Shown here in pieces: positions 16,960 to 25,975 of a stretch of 64,000 bases of DNA. The notes under the pieces were generated by a model. That model ran no database searches and was not told where the DNA came from. It saw nothing but the letters and a program-made list of their open reading frames with translations. Position numbers and translations under genes: made by a program. Each line of letters starts with the position of its first letter. The stretch's first letter is position 1. The DNA comes from Serratia sp. AKBS12 (GTDB lineage: Bacteria; Pseudomonadota; Gammaproteobacteria; Enterobacterales; Enterobacteriaceae). The DNA lies in contig NZ_JANUSB010000015.1 in NCBI RefSeq assembly GCF_024793895.1, positions 1,054,001 to 1,118,000 on the forward strand, given 5' to 3'.

Positions 16960-19077
16960 ATGTCTGGGATTTATCTCGCCAAACGCAGTGCCGTGTTTTG
17001 CTCAATTGCCTTGTTTATGCCACTGGCCTCATGGGCTGAAGATACCGTGGTGGTAACTGCTGCACCGGCCGATACGGCGGATTCAGCAACTCATGGGTAC
17101 ACCGCCACCACCAGCCGAGGGGCGACAAAAACCGATACGCCGTTGATGTTAACCGCGCAGTCGGTTTCGGTAATTACTCGTCAACAAATGACCGATCAAA
17201 ATGCGCTCACCGTCAATGATGCGCTGAAGTATACGCCCGGTGTTTTCACCAACTTTGCCGGTGGTGCTACGCGCTATGACACCATTGCACTGCGCGGATT
17301 CCACGGCGGCGATGTCAACAATACCTTCCTGGATGGTCTTCGTCTGCTGAGTGATAGCGGCAGCTACAACGCGTTGCAGGTCGATCCCTGGTTCCTCGAA
17401 CGTATCGACGTGATCAAAGGACCATCTTCGGTGATGTATGGCCAGAGCATTCCCGGCGGGCTGGTGGCGTTAACCAGCAAACAGCCACGTTTCGCCAGTG
17501 AAGGCCATGTCAATGTGATGGGGGGCAATAACGCCACCAAAGGCGGCGCTTTTGACGTTACCGGGCCGTTATCCGAGCAGTGGGCCTATCGTTTGACCGG
17601 CATGACCCGCAGCAGTGAAACCATGTACGATCATCAACGCGAAGAACGCTACGCCATTGCTCCTTCGTTGCTGTGGCAACCAACGGCCAATACCTCGCTG
17701 TTGCTGAAGGCTTACCTGCAAAAAGATCCCTCCGGCGGCTACCACAGCGCAGTGCCTGCCGACGGCAGCCTGTATTCCAGCCAGGGCGACAAGCTGGGAC
17801 GTGGTTTCTTTGACGGCGACAGCAGTCATAACGTCTTCAAGCGCTGGGAGCAAATATACAGCTACGCATTTTCTCACAGCTTCAACGACGTGTGGACTTT
17901 CCGGCAAAACGGCAGCTATACCCATTCCAACGTAGCATTGGAACAGGTGTACCAGATTGGCTGGAATGACGATCACAGTATGCTGCACCGTTACTACAGC
18001 GGCTCCAATACCTCACTGGATGCCTATGCGGTGGATAATCAGCTGGAAGCCGATTTTGCCACCGGTCCGGTGGAGCATAAGGTGATGCTGGGACTCGATT
18101 ATCAGCGCTTTCGCAACAACCTGTGGGATGAAAGTGCGCAGGCAACCGATTTGAACCCCTATACCGGTGCCGCGCTGCAGCCGGTGCTCAGTAACCTGGC
18201 GCGCACCGATTCGCGACGCCATTATGAACAGACCGGCGTGTATTTGCAGGATGAAATCAACCTGTATAACTGGTATCTCAATTTGTCGGGCCGTTACGAT
18301 CGTCTGGAAAGCAAGAACGATAACCTGACGGCAGGCACCTCCGATGCGCGCAACGATCGCCACTTCAGCGGTCGTGCCTCGCTGCTGTACAGTTTCGACA
18401 ATGGATTATCGCCTTATGCCAGTTACAGCTCCGCGGTAACGCCGGAAGCGTTGGCGGATCGGGACGGTCATATGCTCAAGCCGAGCACCAGCGAGCAATA
18501 TGAGCTGGGCCTGAAGTACCAGCCGCCCGGCAGCCGCTCGCTCTACAGCGTGGCGTTGTACGACCTGACGCAGAAAAACGTGGCGAATCGCGTGGTGCAG
18601 CAAAGCTATTACGTCCCGGCGGGTAAGGTCCATTCACAAGGTATTGAATTGGAGGCCCGTACCAGGCTGTCCGAACGCCTGAACCTGATCGCCGGCTATA
18701 GTTACAATAAAGTGAAGTTCAAGGATGCGGTTGATGGCAATGACGGCAATACGCCTTATTTGGCGCCAGATCAAACGGCATCCCTGTGGGGACAATATGA
18801 TGCAGGCTATGGCGTTAACCTGGGGGCCGGGGTGCGTTACATTGGTAAACAATGGGCTGATAACGAAAATACCCAGCGTATTCCTTCGGTGACGTTGCTG
18901 GACGCGTCGGTGAGAATGAATATGGACCAGGTGGCGCCCTCATTGAAAGGAGCCTATGTGCAGTTGAACGTTAATAACCTGACCGACAGAAAGTATGTCG
19001 CCGCCTGTTATGGCACGGGCTATTGCTATTGGGGACAGGAGCGTAGCGTCGTCGCTACCGTGGGCTACGATTTCTGA
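16960..19077 (+). CDS. foxA: TonB-dependent ferrioxamine-type siderophore receptor FoxA
   Basis: An outer-membrane receptor of 705 aa that takes up ferric hydroxamate siderophores, probably ferrioxamine B, using TonB energy. A signal peptide ends near PLASWAED, followed by a TonB-box-like DTVVVTA. The plug domain has DALKYTPGVFTNF and LRGFHGGDVNNTFLDGLR, and the beta-barrel ends in the terminal aromatic VGYDF. It is very similar to Yersinia FoxA as remembered. The frame is open back to 16798, but the ATG at 16960 has AGGAA in front and starts a normal signal peptide. A Fur box lies upstream. FhuA/FcuA-type specificity is the main alternative. Confidence 0.88.
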   Translation: MSGIYLAKRSAVFCSIALFMPLASWAEDTVVVTAAPADTADSATHGYTATTSRGATKTDTPLMLTAQSVSVITRQQMTDQNALTVNDALKYTPGVFTNFAGGATRYDTIALRGFHGGDVNNTFLDGLRLLSDSGSYNALQVDPWFLERIDVIKGPSSVMYGQSIPGGLVALTSKQPRFASEGHVNVMGGNNATKGGAFDVTGPLSEQWAYRLTGMTRSSETMYDHQREERYAIAPSLLWQPTANTSLLLKAYLQKDPSGGYHSAVPADGSLYSSQGDKLGRGFFDGDSSHNVFKRWEQIYSYAFSHSFNDVWTFRQNGSYTHSNVALEQVYQIGWNDDHSMLHRYYSGSNTSLDAYAVDNQLEADFATGPVEHKVMLGLDYQRFRNNLWDESAQATDLNPYTGAALQPVLSNLARTDSRRHYEQTGVYLQDEINLYNWYLNLSGRYDRLESKNDNLTAGTSDARNDRHFSGRASLLYSFDNGLSPYASYSSAVTPEALADRDGHMLKPSTSEQYELGLKYQPPGSRSLYSVALYDLTQKNVANRVVQQSYYVPAGKVHSQGIELEARTRLSERLNLIAGYSYNKVKFKDAVDGNDGNTPYLAPDQTASLWGQYDAGYGVNLGAGVRYIGKQWADNENTQRIPSVTLLDASVRMNMDQVAPSLKGAYVQLNVNNLTDRKYVAACYGTGYCYWGQERSVVATVGYDF

Positions 19078-19102
19078 TCGTTATGCCAACATAAACCATT
19101 AA

Positions 19103-19128
19103 CACCCCGTCACGGTACGGGCGGGGTG
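19103..19128. terminator. hairpin between convergent foxA and ortT-like gene
   Basis: CACCCCG (19103-19109) pairs with CGGGGTG (19122-19128). There is no long T-run on either side, so it is a weak shared terminator candidate for the two convergent genes. Confidence 0.45.
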
Positions 19129-19137
19129 AATCTCTGC

Positions 19138-19314
19138 TTAAAACAGCGAAAACAACAACACTACCGGCAGACTTAATGGCCAGGTCAGGCCGATGGTGAG
19201 CGCGCTGATGCAGCGAATTTTAACCGTGTCCCGGCTAACCAGATAGGTAAATACCATAGAAAATAACAGGCCAAACAAATAGAAATATTGTGTAGCAACC
19301 CACAGCGACGACAT
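19138..19314 (-). CDS. ortT: orphan GhoT/OrtT-family membrane toxin
   Basis: A 58-aa protein with two hydrophobic helices. Its C-terminus TIGLTWPLSLPVVLLFSLF is nearly identical in pattern to E. coli GhoT and OrtT, which end in GxTWPMSxPVALLFSLF. It has the family length and the basic VSRDTVKIR loop between helices. GhoT damages the inner membrane and lowers the proton motive force; OrtT is an orphan relative acting in stress tolerance. No ghoS-like antitoxin frame lies upstream (19315-19679), so the orphan OrtT role is the better guess. It converges on foxA. Confidence 0.82.
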   Translation of the reverse strand: MSSLWVATQYFYLFGLLFSMVFTYLVSRDTVKIRCISALTIGLTWPLSLPVVLLFSLF

Positions 19315-19679
19315 GAAACTGATTCCAATGACTTAATTTAGCCGCGCATTCTAGGAGTTTCCCCTCGTCGAATCAACGGTTGGCGCATGCTAAGCGCCGG
19401 CCTTTTTAGTGCCTGGCGTAATATCAATCGTGGTCAACCGCCACGACGTGCCCGACAATATAGGTCAAGCTTTCTTATCTAATAACAGCGCTGTAACGGT
19501 GGCGTTACATAACCGGATGAGATAAAAACATCCAATTACCAATTGATTATTAACATATTTATATGTTTTTTGTGGTGATAAAATGCAACTCGGCGCTTCG
19601 CCATATCATTAGAAACTAGACTTAATTGAGCTGGCGTTGCGTCAGATGATCAATGGTATGGCGAATAAGGAGTTAAAAC
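19315..19679. other. intergenic region between ortT-like gene and membrane-protein gene
   Basis: 365 bases for two divergent promoters. It holds a hairpin GGCGC-N7-GCGCC near 19383 followed by TTTTT, and a perfect inverted repeat at 19492-19509. The last 150 bases are AT-rich, suiting the promoter of the gene at 19680. No antitoxin or other coding frame was seen. Confidence 0.5.
19492..19509. promoter_or_regulatory. perfect inverted repeat, possible operator
   Basis: TGTAACG-GTGG-CGTTACA, a perfect 7-4-7 dyad. It lies about 170 bases before the gene at 19680 and a similar distance before the ortT-like gene on the other strand. The binding protein is unknown. Confidence 0.4.
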
Positions 19680-20723
19680 ATGGAAATAACCAATGAGTTG
19701 CGCGCAGTAAAAAAAGTCTCATGGGGCAGTATTATCGGCGGAGTGATTACCGTTCTGGCAATTTCACTATTACTTTCCACGCTAGGCACCAGTCTGGGCT
19801 TTGCCATTGTTGACCCGACGTCGAACGATCCGGTGAATGGCGCAGGCACCACGGTAGTCATCTGGTCGGCAATATCGATTATTGTCAGCCTGGCGGCAGG
19901 CGCCTTTGTCGCCGGACACTTAGCCGGTAACGACGGCTTGATACATGGTTTTCTGGTTTGGGCGACGGCGCTGCTGGTTGCCGCGGTGCTGGGCGGCATT
20001 GTGCTCGGGGGGACTATCAAGGCCACCGGCAATGCGCTGGGGTCGATCGCTTCCGCCACCGGTAGCGTAGTTTCTGGCGCCGGCTCCGTGGTTGGCGGCG
20101 GTATCAAGGGGGTGGCCAACGCCGGTCAGCAGGCTTTTGCCGAGCTGAATCTCGATACCAAACTGCAACCCGAGCAACTGGAAGATAATGTGGTCGCCGC
20201 CTTGCGTAAAAGCAAGATTGAAACGCTGCAACCGGAGTATATGCAGCAGCAACTGGATGGAGCCAAGAATGATATCGGCGAGGCGGTCAAGCAGTTGGCG
20301 GTCAATCCCGATAACAGCGATACGGTGATTCAAGGGTTGGTTGATCGGTTGAAAAAGCGTGGCGAGTCTCTGACGCAAGACGTCGATCGTGACAGCCTGA
20401 CCACCGCGCTGAACCAGAACACCGATATGACGCCGGCTGAAGTGAACAAGACGGTGGATAATATCATTGTGGCGAAACAGAAAACTGCCCAGTTGGTGAA
20501 CCAGCGTCTGAATGACATGCAGAGTAAAATCGAGCAGGCCAAACAACGCTATGCCGAACTGAAACAAAAAGCACGTGAACAGGCAGCCGCTGCCGCCGAC
20601 GTGCTGGCGCGTTCTGCATTGTGGTCGTTCTTTGCTTTGCTGGCAGGGGCCGTTGTCAGCGCGCTGGCGGGGCTGTGGGGCGTCAAGCGTGGTCGTCATC
20701 ACGTGAGTAGCGTAACGCACTAA
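19680..20723 (+). CDS. membrane protein with coiled-coil middle, unknown function
   Basis: A 347-aa protein. Three membrane helices at about 16-42, 60-80 and 88-115 are rich in Gly and Ala. A Gly/Ser/Ala linker follows at about 116-148. A long polar, glutamine- and lysine-rich helical region at about 150-310 probably forms a coiled coil, and a final helix covers about 313-335 before a basic tail. AAGGAG precedes the ATG. Similar proteins occur in other Proteobacteria without a known role; the architecture suggests envelope stress or a membrane scaffold, but this is a guess. A strong terminator follows. Confidence 0.8.
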   Translation: MEITNELRAVKKVSWGSIIGGVITVLAISLLLSTLGTSLGFAIVDPTSNDPVNGAGTTVVIWSAISIIVSLAAGAFVAGHLAGNDGLIHGFLVWATALLVAAVLGGIVLGGTIKATGNALGSIASATGSVVSGAGSVVGGGIKGVANAGQQAFAELNLDTKLQPEQLEDNVVAALRKSKIETLQPEYMQQQLDGAKNDIGEAVKQLAVNPDNSDTVIQGLVDRLKKRGESLTQDVDRDSLTTALNQNTDMTPAEVNKTVDNIIVAKQKTAQLVNQRLNDMQSKIEQAKQRYAELKQKAREQAAAAADVLARSALWSFFALLAGAVVSALAGLWGVKRGRHHVSSVTH

Positions 20724-20741
20724 GGCCATCAGCCAGTGACG

Positions 20742-20772
20742 AAAAAACTCCGGCGTTGCCCGGAGTTTTTTA
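20742..20772 (+). terminator. rho-independent terminator
   Basis: Stem AACTCCGG / CCCGGAGTT with flanking A-run and T-run, 20 bases after the stop of the 347-aa membrane-protein gene. Confidence 0.85.
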
Positions 20773-20896
20773 TCATCAAAACCGCTTCAACCGACAATGA
20801 TAGCGCCAGTATCGTTACCGGCAGTATTGATCACTGATTGAAATTGTTAAATGGATATAATATGTTGGTAACTCATCAGCAAGTTAAGGAGTTATC

Positions 20897-21058
20897 ATGG
20901 GTTTTTGGCGTATTGTGTTTACCATTATTATCCCTCCGCTGGGTGTACTGCTGGACAAAGGCATCGGTGGCGCGTTTATCCTTAATATCATCCTGACGCT
21001 GCTGGGGTATTTCCCGGGCCTGATTCACGCTTTCTGGGTGCAAACCAAGCAATCCTGA
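20897..21058 (+). CDS. yqaE: YqaE/Pmp3 family membrane protein
   Basis: A 53-aa proteolipid with two membrane helices, matching E. coli YqaE: MGFWRIVFTIIIPPLGVLLD, then a GIGGAF turn, and a C-terminal LIHAFWVQTKQS. The family (Pmp3) is stress-induced and affects membrane potential and ion tolerance in other organisms. AAGGAG precedes the ATG, and a perfect TATAAT -10 element lies at 20856-20861. It was recognised by direct translation and is complete. Confidence 0.93.
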   Translation: MGFWRIVFTIIIPPLGVLLDKGIGGAFILNIILTLLGYFPGLIHAFWVQTKQS

Positions 21059-21116
21059 TCCTTGCGATCCATGTCGCCCCGGCCGAGGCGGGCCGGGCTT
21101 CAGCCGCACTGCGGCG

Positions 21117-21203
21117 TTAAATATGCAGCATCTGAACAAATAACCACGCGAAAACGATCGCCAACGTGCCGGTAGTAACAAGAATGCACAGCATTTCCTT
21201 CAC
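21117..21203 (-). CDS. possible 28-aa single-span membrane microprotein
   Basis: A GTG start at 21203 has AAAGGA eight bases before it. It gives MKEMLCILVTTGTLAIVFAW and then LFVQMLHI. A downstream ATG at 21194 would give 25 aa but has AAGGA directly abutting it. One hydrophobic helix fills most of the peptide. I do not recognise a named family. The ribosome site makes it more credible than a random frame. Confidence 0.45.
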   Translation of the reverse strand: MKEMLCILVTTGTLAIVFAWLFVQMLHI

Positions 21204-21318
21204 TGACGAAATCCTTTCTCTGGGCCGTTAAAACATTTGTTATTGTTTTTGTGGGGGATTCTAGATCTGTGTGGGTAAAATTCCTAGTAAAAATATAGGC
21301 TGGTGGTGGTGCTAATGG

Positions 21319-21344
21319 CAAAAAAACCGGCCACGAAGGCCGGC
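21319..21344 (-). terminator. yeaH terminator
   Basis: On the minus strand, GGCCGG-type stem arms at 21327-21332 and 21338-21343 are followed by a run of T (21319-21326 read in reverse), just after the yeaH stop. Confidence 0.85.
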
Positions 21345-21363
21345 TGACTGCCGCGACGATGGT

Positions 21364-22632
21364 TTACGCGGTTTGCGTGCGGAACAGCTCGCGGAATACC
21401 GGATAAATGTCATCCGGCTCGCGGATATGCTGCATGGCGAAGTTATCAAATCTGGCCTGCAAGTCTTCATATTCCCGCCATAGCGTTTGATGCGCGCGGC
21501 GGGTGATTTCGATATAGCTGTAATAACGCACCATCGGCAGCAGTTTCTTGGTCAGCAGTTCATGGCATAGCGGTGAGTCGTCGGCCCAGTTATCACCGTC
21601 CGACGCCTGCGCCGCATAGATGTTCCACTGCGCCGGGTTGTAGCGTTCTTCTACTACGTCATACATCAGCTTCAGCGCGCTGGAAACAATGGTGCCGCCG
21701 GTTTCCTGCGAATAGAAGAACTCCTGTTCGTCGACTTCCTTCGCCTGGGTGTGGTGGCGAATGTAGACCACCTCGACGTTTTTATAGGTGCGGCTGAGGA
21801 ACAGATAGAGCAGGATGTAGAAGCGCTTGGCCATGTCTTTGGTGGCCTGATCCATTGAACCTGACACGTCCATCAGACAGAACATCACCGCCTGGCTGGA
21901 AGGTTCAGGGCGGCGTTCGTAATTTTTGTAGCGTAAATCGAAGGTGTCGATAAACGGTACTTTCTTGATCTTCTGACGCAGCTCGGCGATTTCCTTGCGC
22001 AACCGCTCTTCCTCCAGCAATTGTACCGGCTCGGTATTTTCCAAATCGGTCAGCTGTTGTTCCAGTTGCAATAGCTCGCGTCGTTTGCCAGCGGTCATAG
22101 CGGTGCGGCGTGCCAGTGAATTTTGTAGCGAACGCACCACGCTGATATTGGCCGGCACCCCGTTGGCGGTATAGCCTGCGCGATGCGTTTTGAATTCGGT
22201 CAGCTGTTTGTACTGATTTTTCTTCAGGTTCGGCAGCGCCAAATCCTCAAACAGCAGATCGAGATATTCATCTTTGGAAATCTGGAAGATGAACTCGTCC
22301 TGGCCTTCACCGTCCTGGCTGGCATTGCCCTGGCCACTTCCGCCACCGCCACCACCTTGTGGTCGTTCGACGCGATCGTTCTGTACGAAATGGTCGTTGC
22401 CAGGATGAACGCGATGGCGGGTGCCGCCGCGCCCCTGATGGAACATCGGTTCGTTTATATCGTCAGTCGGAATCGATACCGATTCGCCACTGTCTACGTC
22501 GGTGACCGAACGCTTGTTGATGGCTTCGGCAATCGACTGTTTTATTTGTGACTTGTAACGGCGCAAGAAGCGTTGGCGGTTAACCATGCTCTTGTTTTTG
22601 CCGTTAAGCCGTCGATCAATAAAGTAAGCCAT
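21364..22632 (-). CDS. yeaH: YeaH, VWA-domain protein (UPF0229)
   Basis: A 422-aa cytoplasmic protein nearly collinear with E. coli YeaH. The von Willebrand A metal site is seen as DVSGSMD in the C-terminal half. A glycine-rich, low-complexity stretch occurs near residues 95-115. It works with the kinase YeaG; both are sigma-S-dependent in E. coli and linked to nitrogen-starvation and stress survival. The frame is open to 22776, but [16 protein letters not shown] at 22632 is the family start with GGGGGA before it. It lies about 110 bases after yeaG, the same operon. Confidence 0.95.
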   Translation of the reverse strand: MAYFIDRRLNGKNKSMVNRQRFLRRYKSQIKQSIAEAINKRSVTDVDSGESVSIPTDDINEPMFHQGRGGTRHRVHPGNDHFVQNDRVERPQGGGGGGSGQGNASQDGEGQDEFIFQISKDEYLDLLFEDLALPNLKKNQYKQLTEFKTHRAGYTANGVPANISVVRSLQNSLARRTAMTAGKRRELLQLEQQLTDLENTEPVQLLEEERLRKEIAELRQKIKKVPFIDTFDLRYKNYERRPEPSSQAVMFCLMDVSGSMDQATKDMAKRFYILLYLFLSRTYKNVEVVYIRHHTQAKEVDEQEFFYSQETGGTIVSSALKLMYDVVEERYNPAQWNIYAAQASDGDNWADDSPLCHELLTKKLLPMVRYYSYIEITRRAHQTLWREYEDLQARFDNFAMQHIREPDDIYPVFRELFRTQTA

Positions 22633-22741
22633 AGTTCCCCCAGACGACGTTGCCAACTTTTTCCTCACGCTTGCAGACTGCCGCCGGTTAATGCGCGGCA
22701 GTCTGCAATACGCTGAGATAGTTATAACGACCCACCAGACG

Positions 22742-24676
22742 TTATGATGATTTCCTGACCCGTAAATACCATTCACACAGCAGTCTAACCTGCTTACGGG
22801 TATAGCCTTTCTCCATCATGCGATCGACAAAGTCGTCATGTTTTTTCTGCTCGTCCGTTGAGGTTTTGGCGTTAAACGAAATTACCGGCAGCAACTCTTC
22901 GGTGTTTGAGAACATTTTCTTCTCGATCACCGTACGCAGCTTCTCGTAACTGGTCCAGTTTGGGTTACGGCCGTTGTTGTTGGCGCGGGCACGCAGCACG
23001 AAGTTGACGATTTCGTTGCGGAAATCTTTCGGATTGCTGATGCCGGCCGGCTTTTCAATTTTCTCCAGTTCAGCGTTAAGTGATTCACGGTCAAACAGTT
23101 GACCGGTATCGGGGTCACGGTACTCTTGATCCTGGATCCAGAAGTCGGCGTAGGTCACGTAGCGGTCAAAAATGTTCTGGCCATATTCTGAATAGGATTC
23201 CAGATAGGCGGTCTGAATCTCTTTGCCAATGAATTCGGCGTATTTCGGGATCAGATAGCCTTTCAGATGTTCAAGGTATTTTTCCGCCAGATCCTGCGGG
23301 AATTGCTCACGCTCGATCTGCTGCTCCAGTACGTAGAACAGGTGAACCGGGTTTGCTGCCACTTCGGCATGATCGAAGTTAAATACCCGTGACAGTATCT
23401 TGAAGGCAAAACGGGTTGAAAGGCCGTTCATGCCTTCGTCCACCCCGGCGTAATCGCGATACTCCTGATACGATTTTGCCTTTGGATCGGTATCTTTCAG
23501 GCTTTCACCATCGTAGACCCGCATTTTTGAATAGGTGCTGGAGTTTTCCGGCTCTTTCAGCCGCGACAATACGGTGAAGCGCGCCAGGGTTTCCAGCGTA
23601 CCCGGTGCGCATGGCGCATGGGACAGTTCGCTGTGATCCAGCAGCTTGTCGTAAATCTTGATCTCCTCTGACACTCGCAGGCAGTAGGGCACCTTGACGA
23701 TATAAACACGGTCGAGGAAGGCTTCGTTGTTTTTGTTGTTGCGGAAGGTGACCCACTCTGATTCGTTGGAGTGCGCAAGGATAATGCCGTTGAACGGCAG
23801 GGCGGAAATACCCTCGGTACCGTTATAGTTGCCTTCCTGGGTCGCGGTCAGCAGCGGGTGCAGCACTTTGATCGGCGCCTTGAACATCTCGACGAATTCC
23901 ATAATCCCCTGGTTGGCCCGGCACAGCGCACCGGAGTAGCCATAGGCGTCCGGATCGTTCTGCGCATGGTTTTCCAGCTTGCGGATATCCACCTTGCCGA
24001 CCAGCGCTGAAATATCCTGGTTGTTTTCATCACCCGGCTCGGTCTTGGCAATCGCGATCTGCTCCAGAATGGAAGGGCGCACTTTGACCACCTTGAACTT
24101 GGTGATATCGCCGCCAAATTCGTGCAAACGCTTCGCTGCCCATGGCGACATGATGGTGCCGAGGTAGCGACGCGGAATGTTGTATTCTTTTTCCAGAATG
24201 TTGGCGTCTTCCTGCGGATTGAACAGGCACAGCGGATGGTCGTTGACCGGGCTGCGTTCGCCGTTGGCGCTCAGGGTGTAAATCGGCACCAGTTGCATCA
24301 ACGCCTTCAGGCGTTCCGCCAATGAGGATTTCCCGCCGCCCACCGGGCCCAGCAGGTAAAGGATCTGTTTCTTCTCTTCGAGGCCCTGCGCGGCGTGCTT
24401 CAGGTAAGAAACTATCTGTTCGATAGCTTCTTCCATACCGTAGAATTCCTCGAAGGCCGGATAGCGTGCGATCACGCGGTTGGAGAACAGGCGAGACATG
24501 CGTGACTCAAGCGCGGTGTCGACCATGACCGGTTCACCGATAGCCATGAGCAGACGTTCCGCGGCATTGGCGTAGGCACTGCGATCTTGCCGGCAAATGG
24601 TAAGAAATTCCTGCAGTGTGAACTCTTCGTCCTTGGCAGCTTCGTAGCGCTGGCGATAGTGGTCAAATATGTTCAT
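22742..24676 (-). CDS. yeaG: PrkA family serine protein kinase YeaG
   Basis: A 644-aa protein, exactly the length of E. coli YeaG. The N-terminal PrkA AAA-type domain has the Walker A motif [14 protein letters not shown]; the C-terminal part is the PrkA kinase-like domain. In E. coli it is induced in stationary phase and under nitrogen starvation, and acts with YeaH. The start [19 protein letters not shown] at 24676, preceded by AAAGGA, is chosen over the upstream in-frame ATG at 24784. It heads the yeaG-yeaH operon. Confidence 0.96.
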   Translation of the reverse strand: MNIFDHYRQRYEAAKDEEFTLQEFLTICRQDRSAYANAAERLLMAIGEPVMVDTALESRMSRLFSNRVIARYPAFEEFYGMEEAIEQIVSYLKHAAQGLEEKKQILYLLGPVGGGKSSLAERLKALMQLVPIYTLSANGERSPVNDHPLCLFNPQEDANILEKEYNIPRRYLGTIMSPWAAKRLHEFGGDITKFKVVKVRPSILEQIAIAKTEPGDENNQDISALVGKVDIRKLENHAQNDPDAYGYSGALCRANQGIMEFVEMFKAPIKVLHPLLTATQEGNYNGTEGISALPFNGIILAHSNESEWVTFRNNKNNEAFLDRVYIVKVPYCLRVSEEIKIYDKLLDHSELSHAPCAPGTLETLARFTVLSRLKEPENSSTYSKMRVYDGESLKDTDPKAKSYQEYRDYAGVDEGMNGLSTRFAFKILSRVFNFDHAEVAANPVHLFYVLEQQIEREQFPQDLAEKYLEHLKGYLIPKYAEFIGKEIQTAYLESYSEYGQNIFDRYVTYADFWIQDQEYRDPDTGQLFDRESLNAELEKIEKPAGISNPKDFRNEIVNFVLRARANNNGRNPNWTSYEKLRTVIEKKMFSNTEELLPVISFNAKTSTDEQKKHDDFVDRMMEKGYTRKQVRLLCEWYLRVRKSS

Positions 24677-25120
24677 GGCGATGCCCGTCCTTTCGTTATT
24701 AGCACAGGTTAAAGGGAGCGTTTCATAGTCTTCTGGCCCCCGAAAGAAGAAGTTAATACCTGAGTACAGCAACCCGTATGCCAACCTGGTGCGCTTATTA
24801 TCGCGAGTTGCGCTGTATTGCCACTGGGCTCAGGGTAATTTCACCTTCTGATTTAAGCTTAGTTGGCATAGCGGAAAATTTCCTGTCAACGAAAAAGCTT
24901 TTTTTAAGTCATATCAATGACTCAGTTATTGCAGGGTTTGCGGAGGACCTTGTCGGGCGCGGGCTGCGCGGTAAAACGTCATACATCTGACATTCTTTAT
25001 ACATATTTCAGAATTAACTTAACGGATCTTGCTAATTTTCAAATGTAAATTTAAAGCGCGTAACCGAAATTTCACATACACTATCGCCGCTATTAATCTG
25101 TCATTTATGGAAGAGAACCC
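24677..25120. other. divergent promoter region yeaG / mipA
   Basis: 444 bases, AT-rich from about 24980, holding promoters for yeaG on the minus strand and mipA on the plus strand. A 70-codon frame at 24778-24990 has no ribosome site and no likely product. No other structure was recognised. Confidence 0.5.
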
Positions 25121-25870
25121 GTGAAGATATTTCAATTCAAAACGCTAGCGGTTATCGCGTCTGCTGTGGTGTGTGCACAGAGTGCCCAGGCGGGAACCTG
25201 GTCGCTCGGTGCGTCTGCATTGGTGAGCCCGGACCCTTATCGCGGCAATCAGACTCGCGTTTATCCGGTACCGGTGATCAACTATGAAGCCGATGACTTC
25301 TACTTCCGTACGCTGACCGCCGGTTACTACCTGTGGAAGGATCAGGAAAACCAGTTGAGCGTAATGGCGTTCTATTCGCCATTGCACTACAAACCGGGCG
25401 ACAGCGACGACGACCGCATGAAGCAGTTGAACAAGCGTCGGGCGACTTTGATGGCAGGGGTTGCGTATTCGCATAACGCGGAGTGGGGCACCATTCGTAC
25501 CACCTTCGCCGGCGATACCCTGGATTACAGTAACGGCATGATCGGCGATCTGGCCTACCTGTACAAGTTCCAACTGGATGCCTGGACTTTGACGCCGGGC
25601 GTTGGCGTGACCTGGAACAGCAAAAATCAGAACAAGTACTACTATGGCGTCAGCGAGGGTGAATCGCGTCGCAGCGGCCTGAATAGCTATACGCCGAACG
25701 ACAGTTGGACGCCGTACGTTGAGCTGAGTGCCAACTATCAGATTAATGAAGCGTGGAACGCCTTCTTTATGGGCCGTTACGTACAATTGTCTGATGAGGT
25801 CAAAGACAGCCCGATGGTAGATAAATCCTACACCGGCATGCTGTGGACCGGTGTCAGTTACAGTTTCTAA
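25121..25870 (+). CDS. mipA: MipA/OmpV family outer membrane protein
   Basis: A 249-aa outer-membrane beta-barrel. The signal peptide is MKIFQFKTLAVIASAVVCAQ and ends at SAQA. The mature chain closely follows E. coli MipA, including YPVPVINYEADDFYFR, FAGDTLDYSNG and the terminal GVSYSF with its C-terminal phenylalanine. In E. coli MipA scaffolds MltA and PBP1B in murein synthesis. The start is GTG with GGAAGAG in front. It is divergent from yeaG and convergent with yeaD across a bidirectional terminator. Confidence 0.92.
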   Translation: MKIFQFKTLAVIASAVVCAQSAQAGTWSLGASALVSPDPYRGNQTRVYPVPVINYEADDFYFRTLTAGYYLWKDQENQLSVMAFYSPLHYKPGDSDDDRMKQLNKRRATLMAGVAYSHNAEWGTIRTTFAGDTLDYSNGMIGDLAYLYKFQLDAWTLTPGVGVTWNSKNQNKYYYGVSEGESRRSGLNSYTPNDSWTPYVELSANYQINEAWNAFFMGRYVQLSDEVKDSPMVDKSYTGMLWTGVSYSF

Positions 25871-25904
25871 GCTTTCTGCACGATTTTCGTGCGTTATAGG
25901 CATT

Positions 25905-25929
25905 AAAAAGGGGCGCTGGCGCCCCTTTT
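25905..25929. terminator. bidirectional terminator mipA / yeaD
   Basis: AAAAGGGGCGC-TG-GCGCCCCTTTT, with A-run and T-run on either side, placed between the convergent mipA and yeaD genes. Confidence 0.85.
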
Positions 25930-25975
25930 GCTTAACTGACATCGAGAAAACGGCGGTGTACCGGTTGTACGCCGC

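Noticed and set aside
16757..17005. 82-codon minus-strand frame at the foxA promoter
   Set aside because: Overlaps the Fur box and signal-peptide region of foxA, with no plausible product.
24778..24990. 70-codon frame between yeaG and mipA
   Set aside because: Starts within the yeaG leader, no ribosome site, composition typical of chance.
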